DNA of 41,316 bases, taken from positions 1 to 41,316 of the forward strand of contig NZ_JAOASO010000102.1 of assembly GCF_030158645.1 (NCBI RefSeq), written 5' to 3'. Made by a program: the position numbers and the translations under genes. Shown piece after piece: positions 27,369-37,400 of the stretch (positions are counted from its first letter, which is position 1; every line of letters begins with the position of its first letter). This DNA comes from Hydrogenophaga sp. (lineage in GTDB: Bacteria; Pseudomonadota; Gammaproteobacteria; Burkholderiales; Burkholderiaceae_C). The notes under the pieces were generated by a model. It did no database searches, had not been told where the DNA came from, and saw nothing but the letters and a program-made list of their open reading frames with translations.

Positions 27369-28061
27369 TCACAGTGCGTTGCGTTTGCTGCGCGCCAGAT
27401 CCACGCCGAGTTGCTTGAGCTTGCGGTAGAGGTGGGTGCGCTCCAAGCCGGTCTTTTCGGCCACACGGGTCATGGAACCGGCCTCTTTGGCGAGGTGGTA
27501 CTCGAAGTAGGCTTTTTCGAATTCGTCTCGGGTTTCGCGCAGCGGGCCTTCGAGGTTGAAGGACTGCGACGGCTGCGGGCCCATGTCCATCACCGGTTCG
27601 GGCAAGCTGCTGCCGGTCATGGCGGCTTCCACCGTCAGCTCCATCGACAGCCCCGGTGCCAGGCGCACGGGTGTTGCCAGGGGGCTGGCCTTGGATGGTG
27701 TTTTGTTGAGGCCCTGGTCCACCGCCTTGAGCAGCTTGGCCATGGTGATGGGCTTTTCGAGAAACGCGGTGGCACCGATGCGGGTGGCTTCCACCGCGGT
27801 GTCGATGGTGGCGTGGCCGCTCATCATGATCACCGGCATCGACAGCAAACCCGTGCTGGCCCATTCCTTGAGGAGGGTGACGCCATCGGTATCGGGCATC
27901 CAGATGTCGAGCAGCACAAGGTCGGGCCGCAACTGGGCGCGCACAGCGCGGGCCTGTGCCGCGTTCTCGGCCAGCTCGACCGTGTGACCTTCGTCGTTCA
28001 GGATTTCGGACAGCAAGTCCCGGATGCCCAGTTCGTCGTCTACAACCAGAATTGTTGCCAT
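27369..28061 (-). CDS. ntrX: NtrX-like response regulator lacking the AAA+ domain
   Basis: 230 aa. A receiver (1–120) has VVDDE, LLDIWMPDTDG (Asp52), MMSGH (Ser81) and LEKPI (Lys103), complete for phosphorylation. A Pro/Ser-rich linker (about 118–170) leads to a Fis-type helix-turn-helix (about 175–222: SMTRVAEKTGLERTHLYRKLKQLGVD). Classical NtrX of about 450 aa has a sigma-54-activating AAA+ ATPase between these parts; here there is none and no GAFTGA motif. The protein can bind DNA but cannot remodel sigma-54 polymerase, so it resembles the RegA/PrrA layout. The start at 28061 is 30 bp after the ntrY stop. The receiver and partner kinase are NtrX/NtrY-like; naming it ntrX is by context. Confidence 0.88.
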   Translation of the reverse strand: MATILVVDDELGIRDLLSEILNDEGHTVELAENAAQARAVRAQLRPDLVLLDIWMPDTDGVTLLKEWASTGLLSMPVIMMSGHATIDTAVEATRIGATAFLEKPITMAKLLKAVDQGLNKTPSKASPLATPVRLAPGLSMELTVEAAMTGSSLPEPVMDMGPQPSQSFNLEGPLRETRDEFEKAYFEYHLAKEAGSMTRVAEKTGLERTHLYRKLKQLGVDLARSKRNAL

Positions 28062-28091
28062 GGCGCGGTGTGTTTCCCTCGGTACTTGTTG

Positions 28092-30371
28092 TCAATTTGC
28101 AACCGCGAATGATAACGACACTTGCGCGCCGATCACCTTGCCATCGGTCACACGGTTGCTGAGGTCCACGCGTCCACCGTGTTCGTCCATGATTTTCTTC
28201 ACCACGGCCAGGCCCAGCCCGGTGCCCTTGACCTTGGTGGTCACGTAAGGCTCGAACGCACGCTTGAGGATGTGCTCGGCGAAACCAGGGCCCTGGTCGA
28301 GCACGGACAGGCGCACCCACTGGCCGGAGTCGGAGCGGCGCGTGCGCAGCTGCACCTGCGCACCGGGCACACCGGCCATGGCGTCCTGGGCGTTCTGCAC
28401 GAGGTTGTGCAGGATCTGTCGCACCTGCTGCGGATCGGCCTGGGCCATGGGCAGGTCGTCGGCGGCTTCCAGGCGCACCGGCACGGCGGCGTTGTCGTAG
28501 AGCGAGAGGATGTCGCGCGCCAGCGCATTGAGGTCCACGGGCTGCAGCTGCGCGGCGGGCAGGCGCGCGTAGTCGCGGAATTCGTTGACGAGCCGCTTCA
28601 TGGCGTCGACCTGGTCGACGATGGTGCGCACCGATTTGTTGAGGATGGCCTGCTCGGCGGGCTGCACCTTGCCGTCGAGCTTCATGGCCAGGCGCTCGGC
28701 CGACAGCTGGATGGGCGTGAGCGGGTTCTTGATCTCGTGCGCCAGACGGCGCGCCACTTCGCCCCAGGCCTTGGCGCGCTGGGCCGAGACCATTTCGGAC
28801 ACATCGTCAAACACCAGCAGGCGCTCGTTGTTGGGCAGGAGCGCGCCGCGTGCGATGAGCGTGATGCCTTCGTCGAACGGTGTGGTGCCGTTGGCGCTGA
28901 GTTCGAACGACTGCTGCCAGTAGCCACCTTCGTGCGGTGTCTGGTCGGACAGGAACCGCTCGAACTGCTGCAGGACCGCGGTTGAAAACGTTTCGAGCCC
29001 GGGTACGCTGGCCAGTGGTTGCCCCATGTGCACGTTGAGCGGCGTGCGCAGGATGCGCGCAGCACCGGGGTTCACGCTGTGCAGGCACCCCTGCCGGTCG
29101 AGCACCACCACGCCGGCGGTGAGGTTGTCCAGGATGGTCTGCAGGTTGTCGCGCGCGGCGTCCACTTGCTCCATGCTTTGCTGCACGGCGGCGCGCGCGT
29201 CCGACAGGTCCTGCGTCATGAGCGCGAAGGTGCGCGTGAGGCCGGCGAGCTCGTCGCGCGAGGTGAGCGATTTCTTGGGCGAGAGGTCACCGGTGGCCAC
29301 CTCGCGCATGCCTTCGGCGAGTACCAGCAGCGGGCGGATCAGCTGGTTGCCCAGCAGCACCGCCAGCAGCACCGCGCCGAACACCGCCAGAAACAGCGCC
29401 AATGTGAGCGTGCCGATGTACATGCGCCGCAGACCCTCGCGCGCCAGCGCGCGCTCCTGGTATTCGCGGTTGGCGAGTTGCACCGCCAAGGCGTCGGCCA
29501 CCAGCGCGGCGGGCAGCGGCGCCACCACCTGCAAAAAACGCGGTTCGGTGTTGAAGCCGAAGCTGGGCGGGCTGACCAGCGCCAGCACCTTGATGCGCGC
29601 CTGGCCGGCAGCGATCACCGCTTCCATCTCGCCGTCGGCGCCTTCGTCCAGCCCCTCGATCTGCGCCACCACGCGCGAGCTGCGCACGCTGCGCAGCTGC
29701 GCAGCGCTGGGGCGCTCGGGGCTGAGGTCAAAGCGCGACAGTCCCGAACTGCCCAGCGCCTGGCCCGAGGCGCTCCAGAGGATGAGGTCGGTCACGCCGA
29801 GCTGCTCGCGCAGCCGCTCCAGCGCCAGCACCGCCGACGAGTTAGGCGTGCGACCCAGACCCTCGGCGGCCACCCGCGTCTTGCTGGCGAGATCGGCGGC
29901 GAGCGTGTCCAGGGTGGTGCGCCCCAGATTCAAACCGGCGGTCAACGCCGACTCCACACGCACGTCGAACCAGCTCTCGATGGAGCGCGACACGAACTGG
30001 TAGGAGACGGTGTAGATGAGCAAGCCGGGCAGCACGCCGACGAGGCCAATGATGGCGGCCAGCTTGACGAGCAGGCGGCTGCCGAACTTGCCGCGTTTGA
30101 AGCGCATGGTCAGTCGCACGCCCAGCCACACGATGACCAGCAGCAGGAAGGCCGCCACCGCCACGTTGATGCCGACCAACCAGCCAAAGTTTTGTTCGTA
30201 AAGCGCGCGGTTGCGCGTGGCCAGCGTGAGCAGGAACAGCAGCACCATGCCCACACCGGTCATGAAGACGATGCCGGCGCCAATGGCCCAACGCACGGCC
30301 CCAGGCCGTTGGCGGGCAGAAGAGAGGGTGCTGTCTGGATTCACGGAGTTGGCCTGTGGGCGCGCGGGCAC
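28092..30371 (-). CDS. ntrY: NtrY-like membrane sensor histidine kinase
   Basis: 759 aa inner-membrane kinase. Membrane helices lie at about 27–48, 62–85 and 100–125, then an extracytoplasmic region, another helix near 318–340 and a HAMP domain (about 340–395). A PAS domain follows (about 410–515), then HisKA with RRLAHEIKNPLTPIQLSAERL (His545) and HATPase_c with NLVQNAQDA, DQGPGF and GTGLGLAVVKK. The N-terminal wording (RGKFGSRLLVKLA, GVLPGLLIYTVSYQFVSRSIESWF) is strongly NtrY-like. NtrY/NtrX pairs regulate nitrogen, redox or envelope functions in other Proteobacteria; the signal here is unknown. The start is GTG at 30371, 8 bp after the DUF4390 stop, without a good Shine–Dalgarno; GTG at 30347 is an alternative. 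Confidence 0.9.
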   Translation of the reverse strand: MPARPQANSVNPDSTLSSARQRPGAVRWAIGAGIVFMTGVGMVLLFLLTLATRNRALYEQNFGWLVGINVAVAAFLLLVIVWLGVRLTMRFKRGKFGSRLLVKLAAIIGLVGVLPGLLIYTVSYQFVSRSIESWFDVRVESALTAGLNLGRTTLDTLAADLASKTRVAAEGLGRTPNSSAVLALERLREQLGVTDLILWSASGQALGSSGLSRFDLSPERPSAAQLRSVRSSRVVAQIEGLDEGADGEMEAVIAAGQARIKVLALVSPPSFGFNTEPRFLQVVAPLPAALVADALAVQLANREYQERALAREGLRRMYIGTLTLALFLAVFGAVLLAVLLGNQLIRPLLVLAEGMREVATGDLSPKKSLTSRDELAGLTRTFALMTQDLSDARAAVQQSMEQVDAARDNLQTILDNLTAGVVVLDRQGCLHSVNPGAARILRTPLNVHMGQPLASVPGLETFSTAVLQQFERFLSDQTPHEGGYWQQSFELSANGTTPFDEGITLIARGALLPNNERLLVFDDVSEMVSAQRAKAWGEVARRLAHEIKNPLTPIQLSAERLAMKLDGKVQPAEQAILNKSVRTIVDQVDAMKRLVNEFRDYARLPAAQLQPVDLNALARDILSLYDNAAVPVRLEAADDLPMAQADPQQVRQILHNLVQNAQDAMAGVPGAQVQLRTRRSDSGQWVRLSVLDQGPGFAEHILKRAFEPYVTTKVKGTGLGLAVVKKIMDEHGGRVDLSNRVTDGKVIGAQVSLSFAVAN

Positions 30372-30379
30372 GCGGGGGG

Positions 30380-31087
30380 TCAGCGCGCGGGGGCTGCGGC
30401 TTCTGCGTCGATGCGGGCGCTGGCACTGGGCGGTACTTCCACGCTCTCACCCAATGGGGCAGCGGGCGCTGGTGGCCGGTCGGGCTCGGCGCGTGGCGGA
30501 ACGTTGATCCGGTCCCGAACTTCAATGCTCCATTCCCGCTGGTTGCCGATCCCGATCTGGAAGGGCCGCGGCAGCAAGGACAGGTCCAGGCGGAACGCAA
30601 ATTCGAGGTAGTGGGCTTCATCGCTGGACAGGCGCGCCGCCTCGACCAGCTTCCAGCGGGTGACCCGACCCACGCCAGCGAGGGCATCGGCCAGTGTGTC
30701 GTAGTTCTGGTGCAGGGCGTACTGCAGTCCAGCGCCACCGGCGATGGCACCGGCGTCGTTGGACAGGCTGACGCGCCAGCGCCGGGTGAGCGGCTGGTAG
30801 GCCAGGCGAAGGGTTCGGGTGACGGTGGCGATGCGGCGGTCGGTCCAGTACCAGCGCTCGCGGTAGATGTCGGCCTGCCAGACGAAATACAGCGGCACCG
30901 ACTTGAGCAGTGTCTCCTCCACCACCTGCTCCGGCGACAACTCCATGCGGGCAGACAGGTACAACGCTTCGGTCGTGCGCTGCAGATTGAGCTGGAAAAC
31001 CTGGGGCTTCTGGGACTGCGCCTGCGCCGCGAAACACAGGACGAGCGTCCAGAGGAAGACGAACCGGCCGAGCCCCCCTGCCGTCAT
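30380..31087 (-). CDS. DUF4390 domain protein
   Basis: 235 aa. A signal peptide (FVFLWTLVLCFAAQAQS, ending near residue 27) suggests export to the periplasm. The conserved part (about 30–195) has LQRTTEALYLSARMELSPEQVVEETLLKSVPLYFVWQADIYRERWYW followed by AYQPLTRRWRVSL, the pattern of DUF4390. The C-terminal 40 residues are Pro/Ala-rich. Function is unknown; its fixed place between rsmB and ntrY suggests it may help or feed the NtrY sensor, which is inference. The ATG at 31087 starts the signal peptide; the frame continues upstream antiparallel to nothing meaningful and overlaps rsmB. Confidence 0.85.
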   Translation of the reverse strand: MTAGGLGRFVFLWTLVLCFAAQAQSQKPQVFQLNLQRTTEALYLSARMELSPEQVVEETLLKSVPLYFVWQADIYRERWYWTDRRIATVTRTLRLAYQPLTRRWRVSLSNDAGAIAGGAGLQYALHQNYDTLADALAGVGRVTRWKLVEAARLSSDEAHYLEFAFRLDLSLLPRPFQIGIGNQREWSIEVRDRINVPPRAEPDRPPAPAAPLGESVEVPPSASARIDAEAAAPAR

Positions 31088-31121
31088 GGCACCCACCCAC
31101 CGCGTCTGGCGCGGCGACCGG

Positions 31122-32504
31122 TCAAGGCGTGGCCTTGTCGAGGCAGCTGTAAAAAAATCCGTCGTATCCACCCAGCGGATTGTCGTTGAACTGCCCTTGC
31201 AGCGAGGCCGAGGCAGGCAGCAAATGGCCTGGAGAGGGCCGATGCACCGCATTGGTGTGGCGCTCAAGGAACGCTTGCACCTGTTCATCGCCCTCGGCGC
31301 GGAACACCGAGCAGGTGGCGTAGACCAGGCGCCCGCCCGGTTTGAGCAACGGCCAGAGCGCCTCCAGCAAACCGCGCTGCACCCGGACGAGCTGATCGAC
31401 GTCGCTGGCGCGGCGCAACCAGCGCACGTCGGGGTGGCGGCGCACGATGCCGGAGGCGGTGCAAGGCGCGTCGAGCAGGATGGCGTCGAAGGGCTGGCCA
31501 TCCCACCAGGTGTCGGGTCGCCCTGCATCGGCGCAACGAACCTCGGCCTTCAGGCCCAGGCGGTTCAGGGTGTCGTCGATGCGTTCGCAGCGTCGGGCGT
31601 CCACGTCCAGCGCCAGCAGGTGGATGTCGGCGTGTTCCAGCAGGTGGGCGGTCTTGCCACCAGGCGCTGCACAGGCGTCGAGCACACGGTCGGCGGTGGT
31701 CCACCGGCGGCCGTCGAGCAGCAGGCTGGCCGCCATCTGCGCGGCGGCGTCCTGCACCGAGCAATGCCCGTGCGCAAAACCGGGCAGGCGGGTGACGGGC
31801 TGGGGCGCGTCGAGCACCAGCCCATCCGCTCCCACTGGCGTGGACGCCACGCCGATCGCCAGCAAGGCCTCTTGGTAAGCCGCGCGGTCAACCCGGCGGC
31901 GGTTGACGCGCAGCGTCATGGGGCCGGGCTGGTTGTTGGCTTGCAAGATGGCCTGCCAATGCTCCGGATGATCGCGCTGCAGTCGCTCGATCCACCACGA
32001 AGGGTGGTTCCAGCGCGCCACCGGCTGGCGCAGGGCCGCTTGCAGCAACACGGGGCGCTCGCGCAGGAAGCGGCGCAAACAAGCGTTGACGAAGGCGGCC
32101 TGTCGCGCAGTGCTGCGGTCGTGCCGCGCGGCGTCCACCGCCTGGTTGACGACGGTGTGGGCTGCGTAGTGCAAGCCGCTGGACGAACCCGCCTCGGTGT
32201 CTTCGAGCATCAGACTCAGCGCGCTGCACAGCAGGGCGTGCACCGCAGCATCGGGCTTGCGCTGCACCAGTTGCTCCACCAGCACACGGGCTGTTCCCAG
32301 GTGGCGCAGCACGTGGAACGTAAGCGCCTGCACACCCGGGCGCAGCTCCGTGGCCACCTGTGGCAGCACATCACTCAGCGACTGCCCCTGCTCGACGGCC
32401 CGCACACATTGCGCGGTGTGGCGCAGCTGGGTGGCGAGGCTGGGGCCCAGGGGTGCACCGGATGGGGCAGAGGCGGATGGAGGGGGCGTGGCCGAAGCGG
32501 TCAA
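31122..32504 (-). CDS. rsmB: 16S rRNA (cytosine-967-C5)-methyltransferase RsmB
   Basis: About 460 aa. The N-terminal NusB-like RNA-binding domain (about 20–150) is followed by an RsmB/NOL1/NSUN methyltransferase domain. SAM-binding motif I is LDACAAPGGKT, and the two conserved catalytic-loop cysteines are in DAPCTASG (Cys348) and YATCS (Cys398). It methylates C967 of 16S rRNA using S-adenosylmethionine. No ATG fits: the frame runs to 32717 but overlaps the M48 gene in a non-protein-like stretch. TTG at 32504 gives the expected N-terminus; TTG at about 32519 is an alternative. Exact start is uncertain, the identity is not. The DUF4390 gene follows 34 bp later. Confidence 0.9.
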   Translation of the reverse strand: MTASATPPPSASAPSGAPLGPSLATQLRHTAQCVRAVEQGQSLSDVLPQVATELRPGVQALTFHVLRHLGTARVLVEQLVQRKPDAAVHALLCSALSLMLEDTEAGSSSGLHYAAHTVVNQAVDAARHDRSTARQAAFVNACLRRFLRERPVLLQAALRQPVARWNHPSWWIERLQRDHPEHWQAILQANNQPGPMTLRVNRRRVDRAAYQEALLAIGVASTPVGADGLVLDAPQPVTRLPGFAHGHCSVQDAAAQMAASLLLDGRRWTTADRVLDACAAPGGKTAHLLEHADIHLLALDVDARRCERIDDTLNRLGLKAEVRCADAGRPDTWWDGQPFDAILLDAPCTASGIVRRHPDVRWLRRASDVDQLVRVQRGLLEALWPLLKPGGRLVYATCSVFRAEGDEQVQAFLERHTNAVHRPSPGHLLPASASLQGQFNDNPLGGYDGFFYSCLDKATP

Positions 32505-32568
32505 TCGGATTCCGGACAAAGGTGGGTGAGACCGGTGAGGGTACCAGCACGACCCGCGGCTCGGCTGT

Positions 32569-33627
32569 TCAGACCAGTGTCCAGCCTGGGGTGTCGGGGG
32601 TCGGCGCCGCAGCGGGCGCTGGGTCCTCGGGCTCTGCCGCCCGTTGCAGCGGCAATGGTCCGAGGTTGCGACCGTAAATGCGGCGAATGCGGTCGGTGAG
32701 CGGTGGGTGTGAGTCAAACCAGCCCGCGACCTTGCCCGATTCGTTGGCCACCAGCAGCATGTGCTGCACCACCGACCCCACCGTGCGCGCCTCGACGCCC
32801 TCGGCCTGCTGGGTCAGGATCTTGCGCAGCACGCCGCCCAGGCCGTCGCGGCTTCGCGTCCACTGCACCGCCCGCGCGTCCGCCAGCAGCTCGCGCTGGC
32901 GCGATACCGCCGCCTGCAAGGCATGGCCCGCCACCCAACCCAGCCAGCCGGCGGCCATGACGGCCAGACCAATGAGTGCGGCCGCCATGCGCCGGTCGCG
33001 CGTGTCCGGCTCGAACAGCGTCTGACCCATGCGGTAGAGCATTTCCAGACCGAAGACCATGCCGATCAGCCGCATGTTTAGGCGTGTGTCGCCCTCGCCG
33101 ATGTGGCTGAATTCGTGAGCAACCAGACCTTGCAACTCCTCGCGCGTGAGGTGCTCCAGCGCGCCCTGTGTGACGGCCACGACCGCGTCGTCCTCGTCCC
33201 AGCCGGTGGCGAACGCATTGATGCCTTGATCCCGCGCGACCACCATGGCCAGGGGTCTTTTGACGTTGGACGCAATCGCCATCTCGTCCACGATGTTGCA
33301 AAAGCGCTGCTCATCGAGATCACCCGACGGTTGGGCCGGCCGTGCCCCCAGCTGCTCGGCCAGACGAACGCCACCGCCCTCACTCAGGCGCGAGGTCTCC
33401 ACCCACCAGCCGCCGAGCACGAACAACAAGGTGACCCCGGTGTTGACCTCGAAGAAATGGCGCGGGAAGCTGAGACCGCCGGGCATCCAGAAACCCCAGG
33501 TCAGTCCCCAGGCGAGCGCCAGTGCGGCGTTGACCGCCACCAGCAGCAGCAGGACCGTGAGGCCAAAGGCCAGCAGCAGGCGAACGGTCTCGCCTCGGGC
33601 CTCGCGCTGGAATTCGAAGAACCGCAT
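32569..33627 (-). CDS. M48 family zinc metalloprotease (HtpX-like)
   Basis: 352 aa membrane protease. Two helices lie near 17–45 and 60–80, the zinc motif HEFSH follows (His171, Glu172, His175) with GEGDTRLN just after, then further hydrophobic segments (about 185–240) and RELLADARAVQWTRS, where the third zinc ligand Glu is expected. The C-terminus is Pro/Ala-rich. The domain order is like HtpX, which degrades misfolded inner-membrane proteins, but the sequence is not close enough to call it htpX. It is 21 bp after a LemA-family gene, a common LemA–M48 pairing across bacteria. The ATG at 33627 directly precedes FFEFQREAR. Confidence 0.9.
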   Translation of the reverse strand: MRFFEFQREARGETVRLLLAFGLTVLLLLVAVNAALALAWGLTWGFWMPGGLSFPRHFFEVNTGVTLLFVLGGWWVETSRLSEGGGVRLAEQLGARPAQPSGDLDEQRFCNIVDEMAIASNVKRPLAMVVARDQGINAFATGWDEDDAVVAVTQGALEHLTREELQGLVAHEFSHIGEGDTRLNMRLIGMVFGLEMLYRMGQTLFEPDTRDRRMAAALIGLAVMAAGWLGWVAGHALQAAVSRQRELLADARAVQWTRSRDGLGGVLRKILTQQAEGVEARTVGSVVQHMLLVANESGKVAGWFDSHPPLTDRIRRIYGRNLGPLPLQRAAEPEDPAPAAAPTPDTPGWTLV

Positions 33628-33648
33628 GGGCGCGCCGTCGATCGGGCG

Positions 33649-34242
33649 TCAGATTTCGATGCGCAGCGTCTGGCGCTCGGCTTCGCTGGTGGTCGACTCC
33701 AGCATGGACAGCGGCACAAAATTGAACAGCCGCGCCACGATCAGGGCCGGGAACTGTGCAGCTGCGTCGTTGAACTCGAGCACGTTGTCGTTGTAGGCCT
33801 GGCGCGCAAACCCGATGCGGTTCTCGGTGCTGGAGAGCTCCTCGCTGAGCTCGCGCATGTTCTGGTCGGCCTTGAGATCGGGATAGGCCTCGGCCACGGC
33901 GAACAGCCGGCCCAGTGCACCACCCAGCATCTGCTCGGCGCCAGCCAGGGCACCCAGTGCACCGGCGTTGAGCGGGCTGGCGGCAGCGGTCTGTTCGGCC
34001 GTTCTGGCCTGGTTGCGCGCCGCGATCACGGCTTCCAGCGTCTGCGATTCGTGCGCCAGGTACTTGCGCGCCACCTCGACGAGGTTGGGGATCAGGTCGT
34101 AGCGCCGCTTGAGCTGCACATCGATCTGACCAAACGCATTGGCGATGGCGTTCTTCAGCCGCACCAGGCGGTTGTAGGCACCCACGCCCCAGAAGAACAC
34201 CGCCAGGCCCAGACCCAGCAACACCCACAGCGACACGGACAT
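33649..34242 (-). CDS. LemA family protein
   Basis: 197 aa. One N-terminal membrane helix (about 4–22) leads to a helical domain with the family motif YNRLVRLKNAIANAFGQIDVQLKRRYDLIPNLVEVARKY and the later LSSTENRIGFARQAYNDNVLEFN and FP..IVARLFNF segments. LemA proteins are membrane-anchored helical bundles of unclear role, often next to M48 proteases or TPM-domain proteins. AAGGAG is 8 nt before the ATG at 34242. The frame also allows GTG at 34251, but that codon overlaps the Shine–Dalgarno, so 34242 is preferred. First gene after the rpoBC terminator. Confidence 0.93.
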   Translation of the reverse strand: MSVSLWVLLGLGLAVFFWGVGAYNRLVRLKNAIANAFGQIDVQLKRRYDLIPNLVEVARKYLAHESQTLEAVIAARNQARTAEQTAAASPLNAGALGALAGAEQMLGGALGRLFAVAEAYPDLKADQNMRELSEELSSTENRIGFARQAYNDNVLEFNDAAAQFPALIVARLFNFVPLSMLESTTSEAERQTLRIEI

Positions 34243-34289
34243 GTTCGGCACTCCTTGTTTTGAGACCCCGCCCCCCGGCAGGCCCGGTC

Positions 34290-34295
34290 AATATA
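34290..34295 (-). promoter_or_regulatory. Candidate -10 box for the lemA–ntrX gene row
   Basis: TATATT on the minus strand, 47 bp upstream of the lemA-family ATG and just past the rpoC terminator. The -35 region is GC-rich and unconvincing. Confidence 0.35.
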
Positions 34296-34332
34296 CCTGC
34301 GGGCTGCCGCGCGAGCGCACGACATCCCCATG

Positions 34333-34367
34333 AAAAAAGCCCCCGGCCTGACGACTGGGGGCTTTTT
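34333..34367 (-). terminator. Rho-independent terminator of the rpoBC operon
   Basis: Minus-strand stem GCCCCC (34362–34357) and GGGGGC (34344–34339) with a 12-nt loop, extended by A/T pairs and followed by six T. It is about 58 bp past the rpoC stop. The plus strand also shows stem plus five T, so it may work both ways. Confidence 0.85.
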
Positions 34368-34424
34368 GTTGGCCAGCGGAAGCGCTGTCCAGAAACGCCG
34401 TGGAAACGACGCGGGGATGAACGC

Positions 34425-37400
34425 TTATTCCGTTTCGTTGGTGCTCGACGCGTCGGCCTGCTCGGCCTGGTCGGCGGCCAGCGACACAGCATCGGCCTCG
34501 GCAATGGCGCGGCGCTCTTCGTCGTCCATCTTTTCCTTGACCTTGCGCGCCTCGTGGTACGCCATGCCGGTACCGGCCGGGATCAAGCGACCCACGATCA
34601 CGTTTTCCTTCAGGCCACGCAGCTCGTCGCGCTTGCCCATGATGGCGGCTTCGGTCAGCACCCGGGTGGTTTCCTGGAAGGAAGCCGCCGAGATGAACGA
34701 GTCGGTGGACAGCGACGCCTTGGTGATGCCCAGCAGGATGTTGCTGAACACCGCCGGCAGCTTGCCTTCGGCACGCAGCGCGTCGTTGGTGTTGAGGATC
34801 TCCGAACGCTCGACCTGCTCACCGGCGATGTAGCTCGAATCACCCACGCTGTCCACGACCACGCGGCGCAGCATCTGGCGAACGATCACCTCGATGTGCT
34901 TGTCGTTGATCTTCACGCCCTGCAGACGGTAGACGTCCTGCACCTCGTCGACGATGTAGCGCGCCAGTTCCTCGATGCCCAGCAGGCGCAGGATGTCCTG
35001 CGGATCGGCCGGACCGTCGACGATGGACTCGCCCTTGTTGACCACCTGGCCTTCGTGCACCAGGATGTTCTTCTCCTTCGGCACCAGCTCTTCGTAGACC
35101 TTGCCGTCCGGATCGGTGATCTGCAGGCGCACCTTGCCCTTGGTCTCCTTGCCGAACGACACGGTACCGGTCATCTCGGCCAGCATGCCCTTGTCCTTCG
35201 GGCTGCGGGCTTCGAACAGCTCGGCCACACGCGGCAGACCGCCGGTGATGTCGCGCGTCTTCTGACCTTCGACCGGGATGCGGGCCAACACCTCGCCTGG
35301 GCCCACGTCCATGCCGTCGCGCACCTGGATCAGCGAGCCGATCTGGAAGCCGATGGTCACCGAGTGGTCGGTGCCAGGGATCTTGACTTCCTTGCCAGCG
35401 CCGTCGATCAGCTTGACCTGAGGGCGGACCACCTTGGCAGCGCCGCGACGCTTGGGATCGATCACCACCAGGGTGGACAGACCGGTCACTTCGTCGACCT
35501 GCTTGGCCACGGTCAGACCTTCTTCGACGTTCTCGAACTTCACCTGACCGGCGAATTCCGTGATGATCGGGCGGGTCAATGGGTCCCAGTTCGCCAGAAT
35601 AGTGCCCGCCTTGATGGTCTGGTCGGCCTTGATGGACAAGATCGCACCGTAAGGCACCTTGTGACGCTCACGCTCACGGCCATGCTCGTCGTGGATGACG
35701 ATTTCGCCGGAACGGGCAATCACCACCAACTCGCCTTTGCTGTTGGTCACATAACGCATCGTGGCATTGAAGCCGATGATGCCGTTGGACTTGGCTTCCA
35801 CGCTGGAGGCCACCGCCGCACGCGACGCCGCACCACCGATGTGGAAGGTCCGCATGGTCAGCTGGGTACCGGGTTCACCGATGGACTGGGCAGCGATCAC
35901 ACCGACGGCTTCGCCGTTGTTGACCAGGCCGCCACGGCCCAGATCGCGGCCATAGCACTTGGCGCACAAGCCAAAGCGTGTGGCGCAAGTCAGAGCTGTG
36001 CGGACCTTGACTTCGTCCACGCCTGCGGCTTCGAGTTCGTCGATCAGGTCTTCGTCGAGCATGGTGCCAGCGGTGGCCAGGACCGAGCGGTTCTCGGGGT
36101 GCAGCACGTCTTCGGCAGCGGTGCGACCCAAGATGCGGTCGCGCAGCGATTCGATCACTTCACCACCTTCAACGATGGCGCGCATCAGCGAGCCGTCAGA
36201 GGTGCCGCAATCGAGTTCGGTCACGACCAAGTCTTGGGTCACGTCCACCAGACGACGGGTCAGGTAACCCGAGTTGGCGGTCTTCAAAGCCGTGTCGGCC
36301 AGACCTTTACGTGCACCGTGGGTCGAGATGAAGTACTGCAACACGTTCAGACCTTCACGGAAGTTCGCCGTGATGGGGGTCTCGATGATGGAGCCGTCGG
36401 GCTTGGCCATCAGGCCGCGCATGCCGGCGAGCTGGCGGATCTGCGCAGCGGAACCGCGCGCACCCGAGTCGGCCATCATGTAGATGGAGTTGAACGACTC
36501 CTGGTCCACTTCCTTGCCGTGGCGATCGGTGGTCCGCTGCTTGGCCAGCTGGGCCATCATGACCTTGGAGATCTCGTCACCGGCCTTGCCCCAGATGTCC
36601 ACCACCTTGTTGTAGCGCTCGCCCGCGGTCACCAGACCGGAAGCGTACTGCTGGGCGATTTCCTTCACCTCGTTTTCGGCGCGGTCGATGATGGCCGGCT
36701 TCTCCTTGGGCACCAGCATGTCGTCCACGGCGATCGAGATACCGGCACGCGTGGCCAGACGGAAGCCGTTTTGCAGCAGCTTGTCGGCGAACACCACGGT
36801 TTCCTTCAGGCCGCACTTGCGGAACGAGGTGTTGATCAGGCGCGAGATTTCCTTCTTCTTCAGCGGCTTGTTCAGCACGTCGAAAGGCAGGCCACGCGGC
36901 AGGATCTCGGAGAGCAGCGCACGGCCCACGGTGGTGTCCACCAGCGAGGTCGACGACGTCCACTCACCCGTGGCCTTGTCCAGCGTCTGCTGGGTCAGGC
37001 GCACGCTGATCTTGGCGGTGATTTCCACCACGCCGTTGTCGAGCGCGCGCAGCAGCTCGGACAGATCGGCAAAGATCATGCCTTCGCCCTTGGCGTTGAT
37101 GCGGTCGCGGGTGGCGTAGTACAGGCCCAGCACCACGTCTTGCGACGGGACGATGGACGGCTCGCCGTTGGCGGGGAACAGGATGTTGTTCGAGGCCAGC
37201 ATCAGGGTGCGCGCTTCGATCTGCGCCTCCACCGACAGCGGCACGTGAACGGCCATCTGGTCACCGTCGAAGTCGGCGTTGAAGGCCGCGCAAACGAGGG
37301 GGTGCAGCTGGATCGCCTTGCCTTCGATCAGGATGGGCTCGAACGCCTGGATACCCAGGCGGTGCAGCGTGGGTGCGCGGTTGAGCATCACCGGGTGCTC

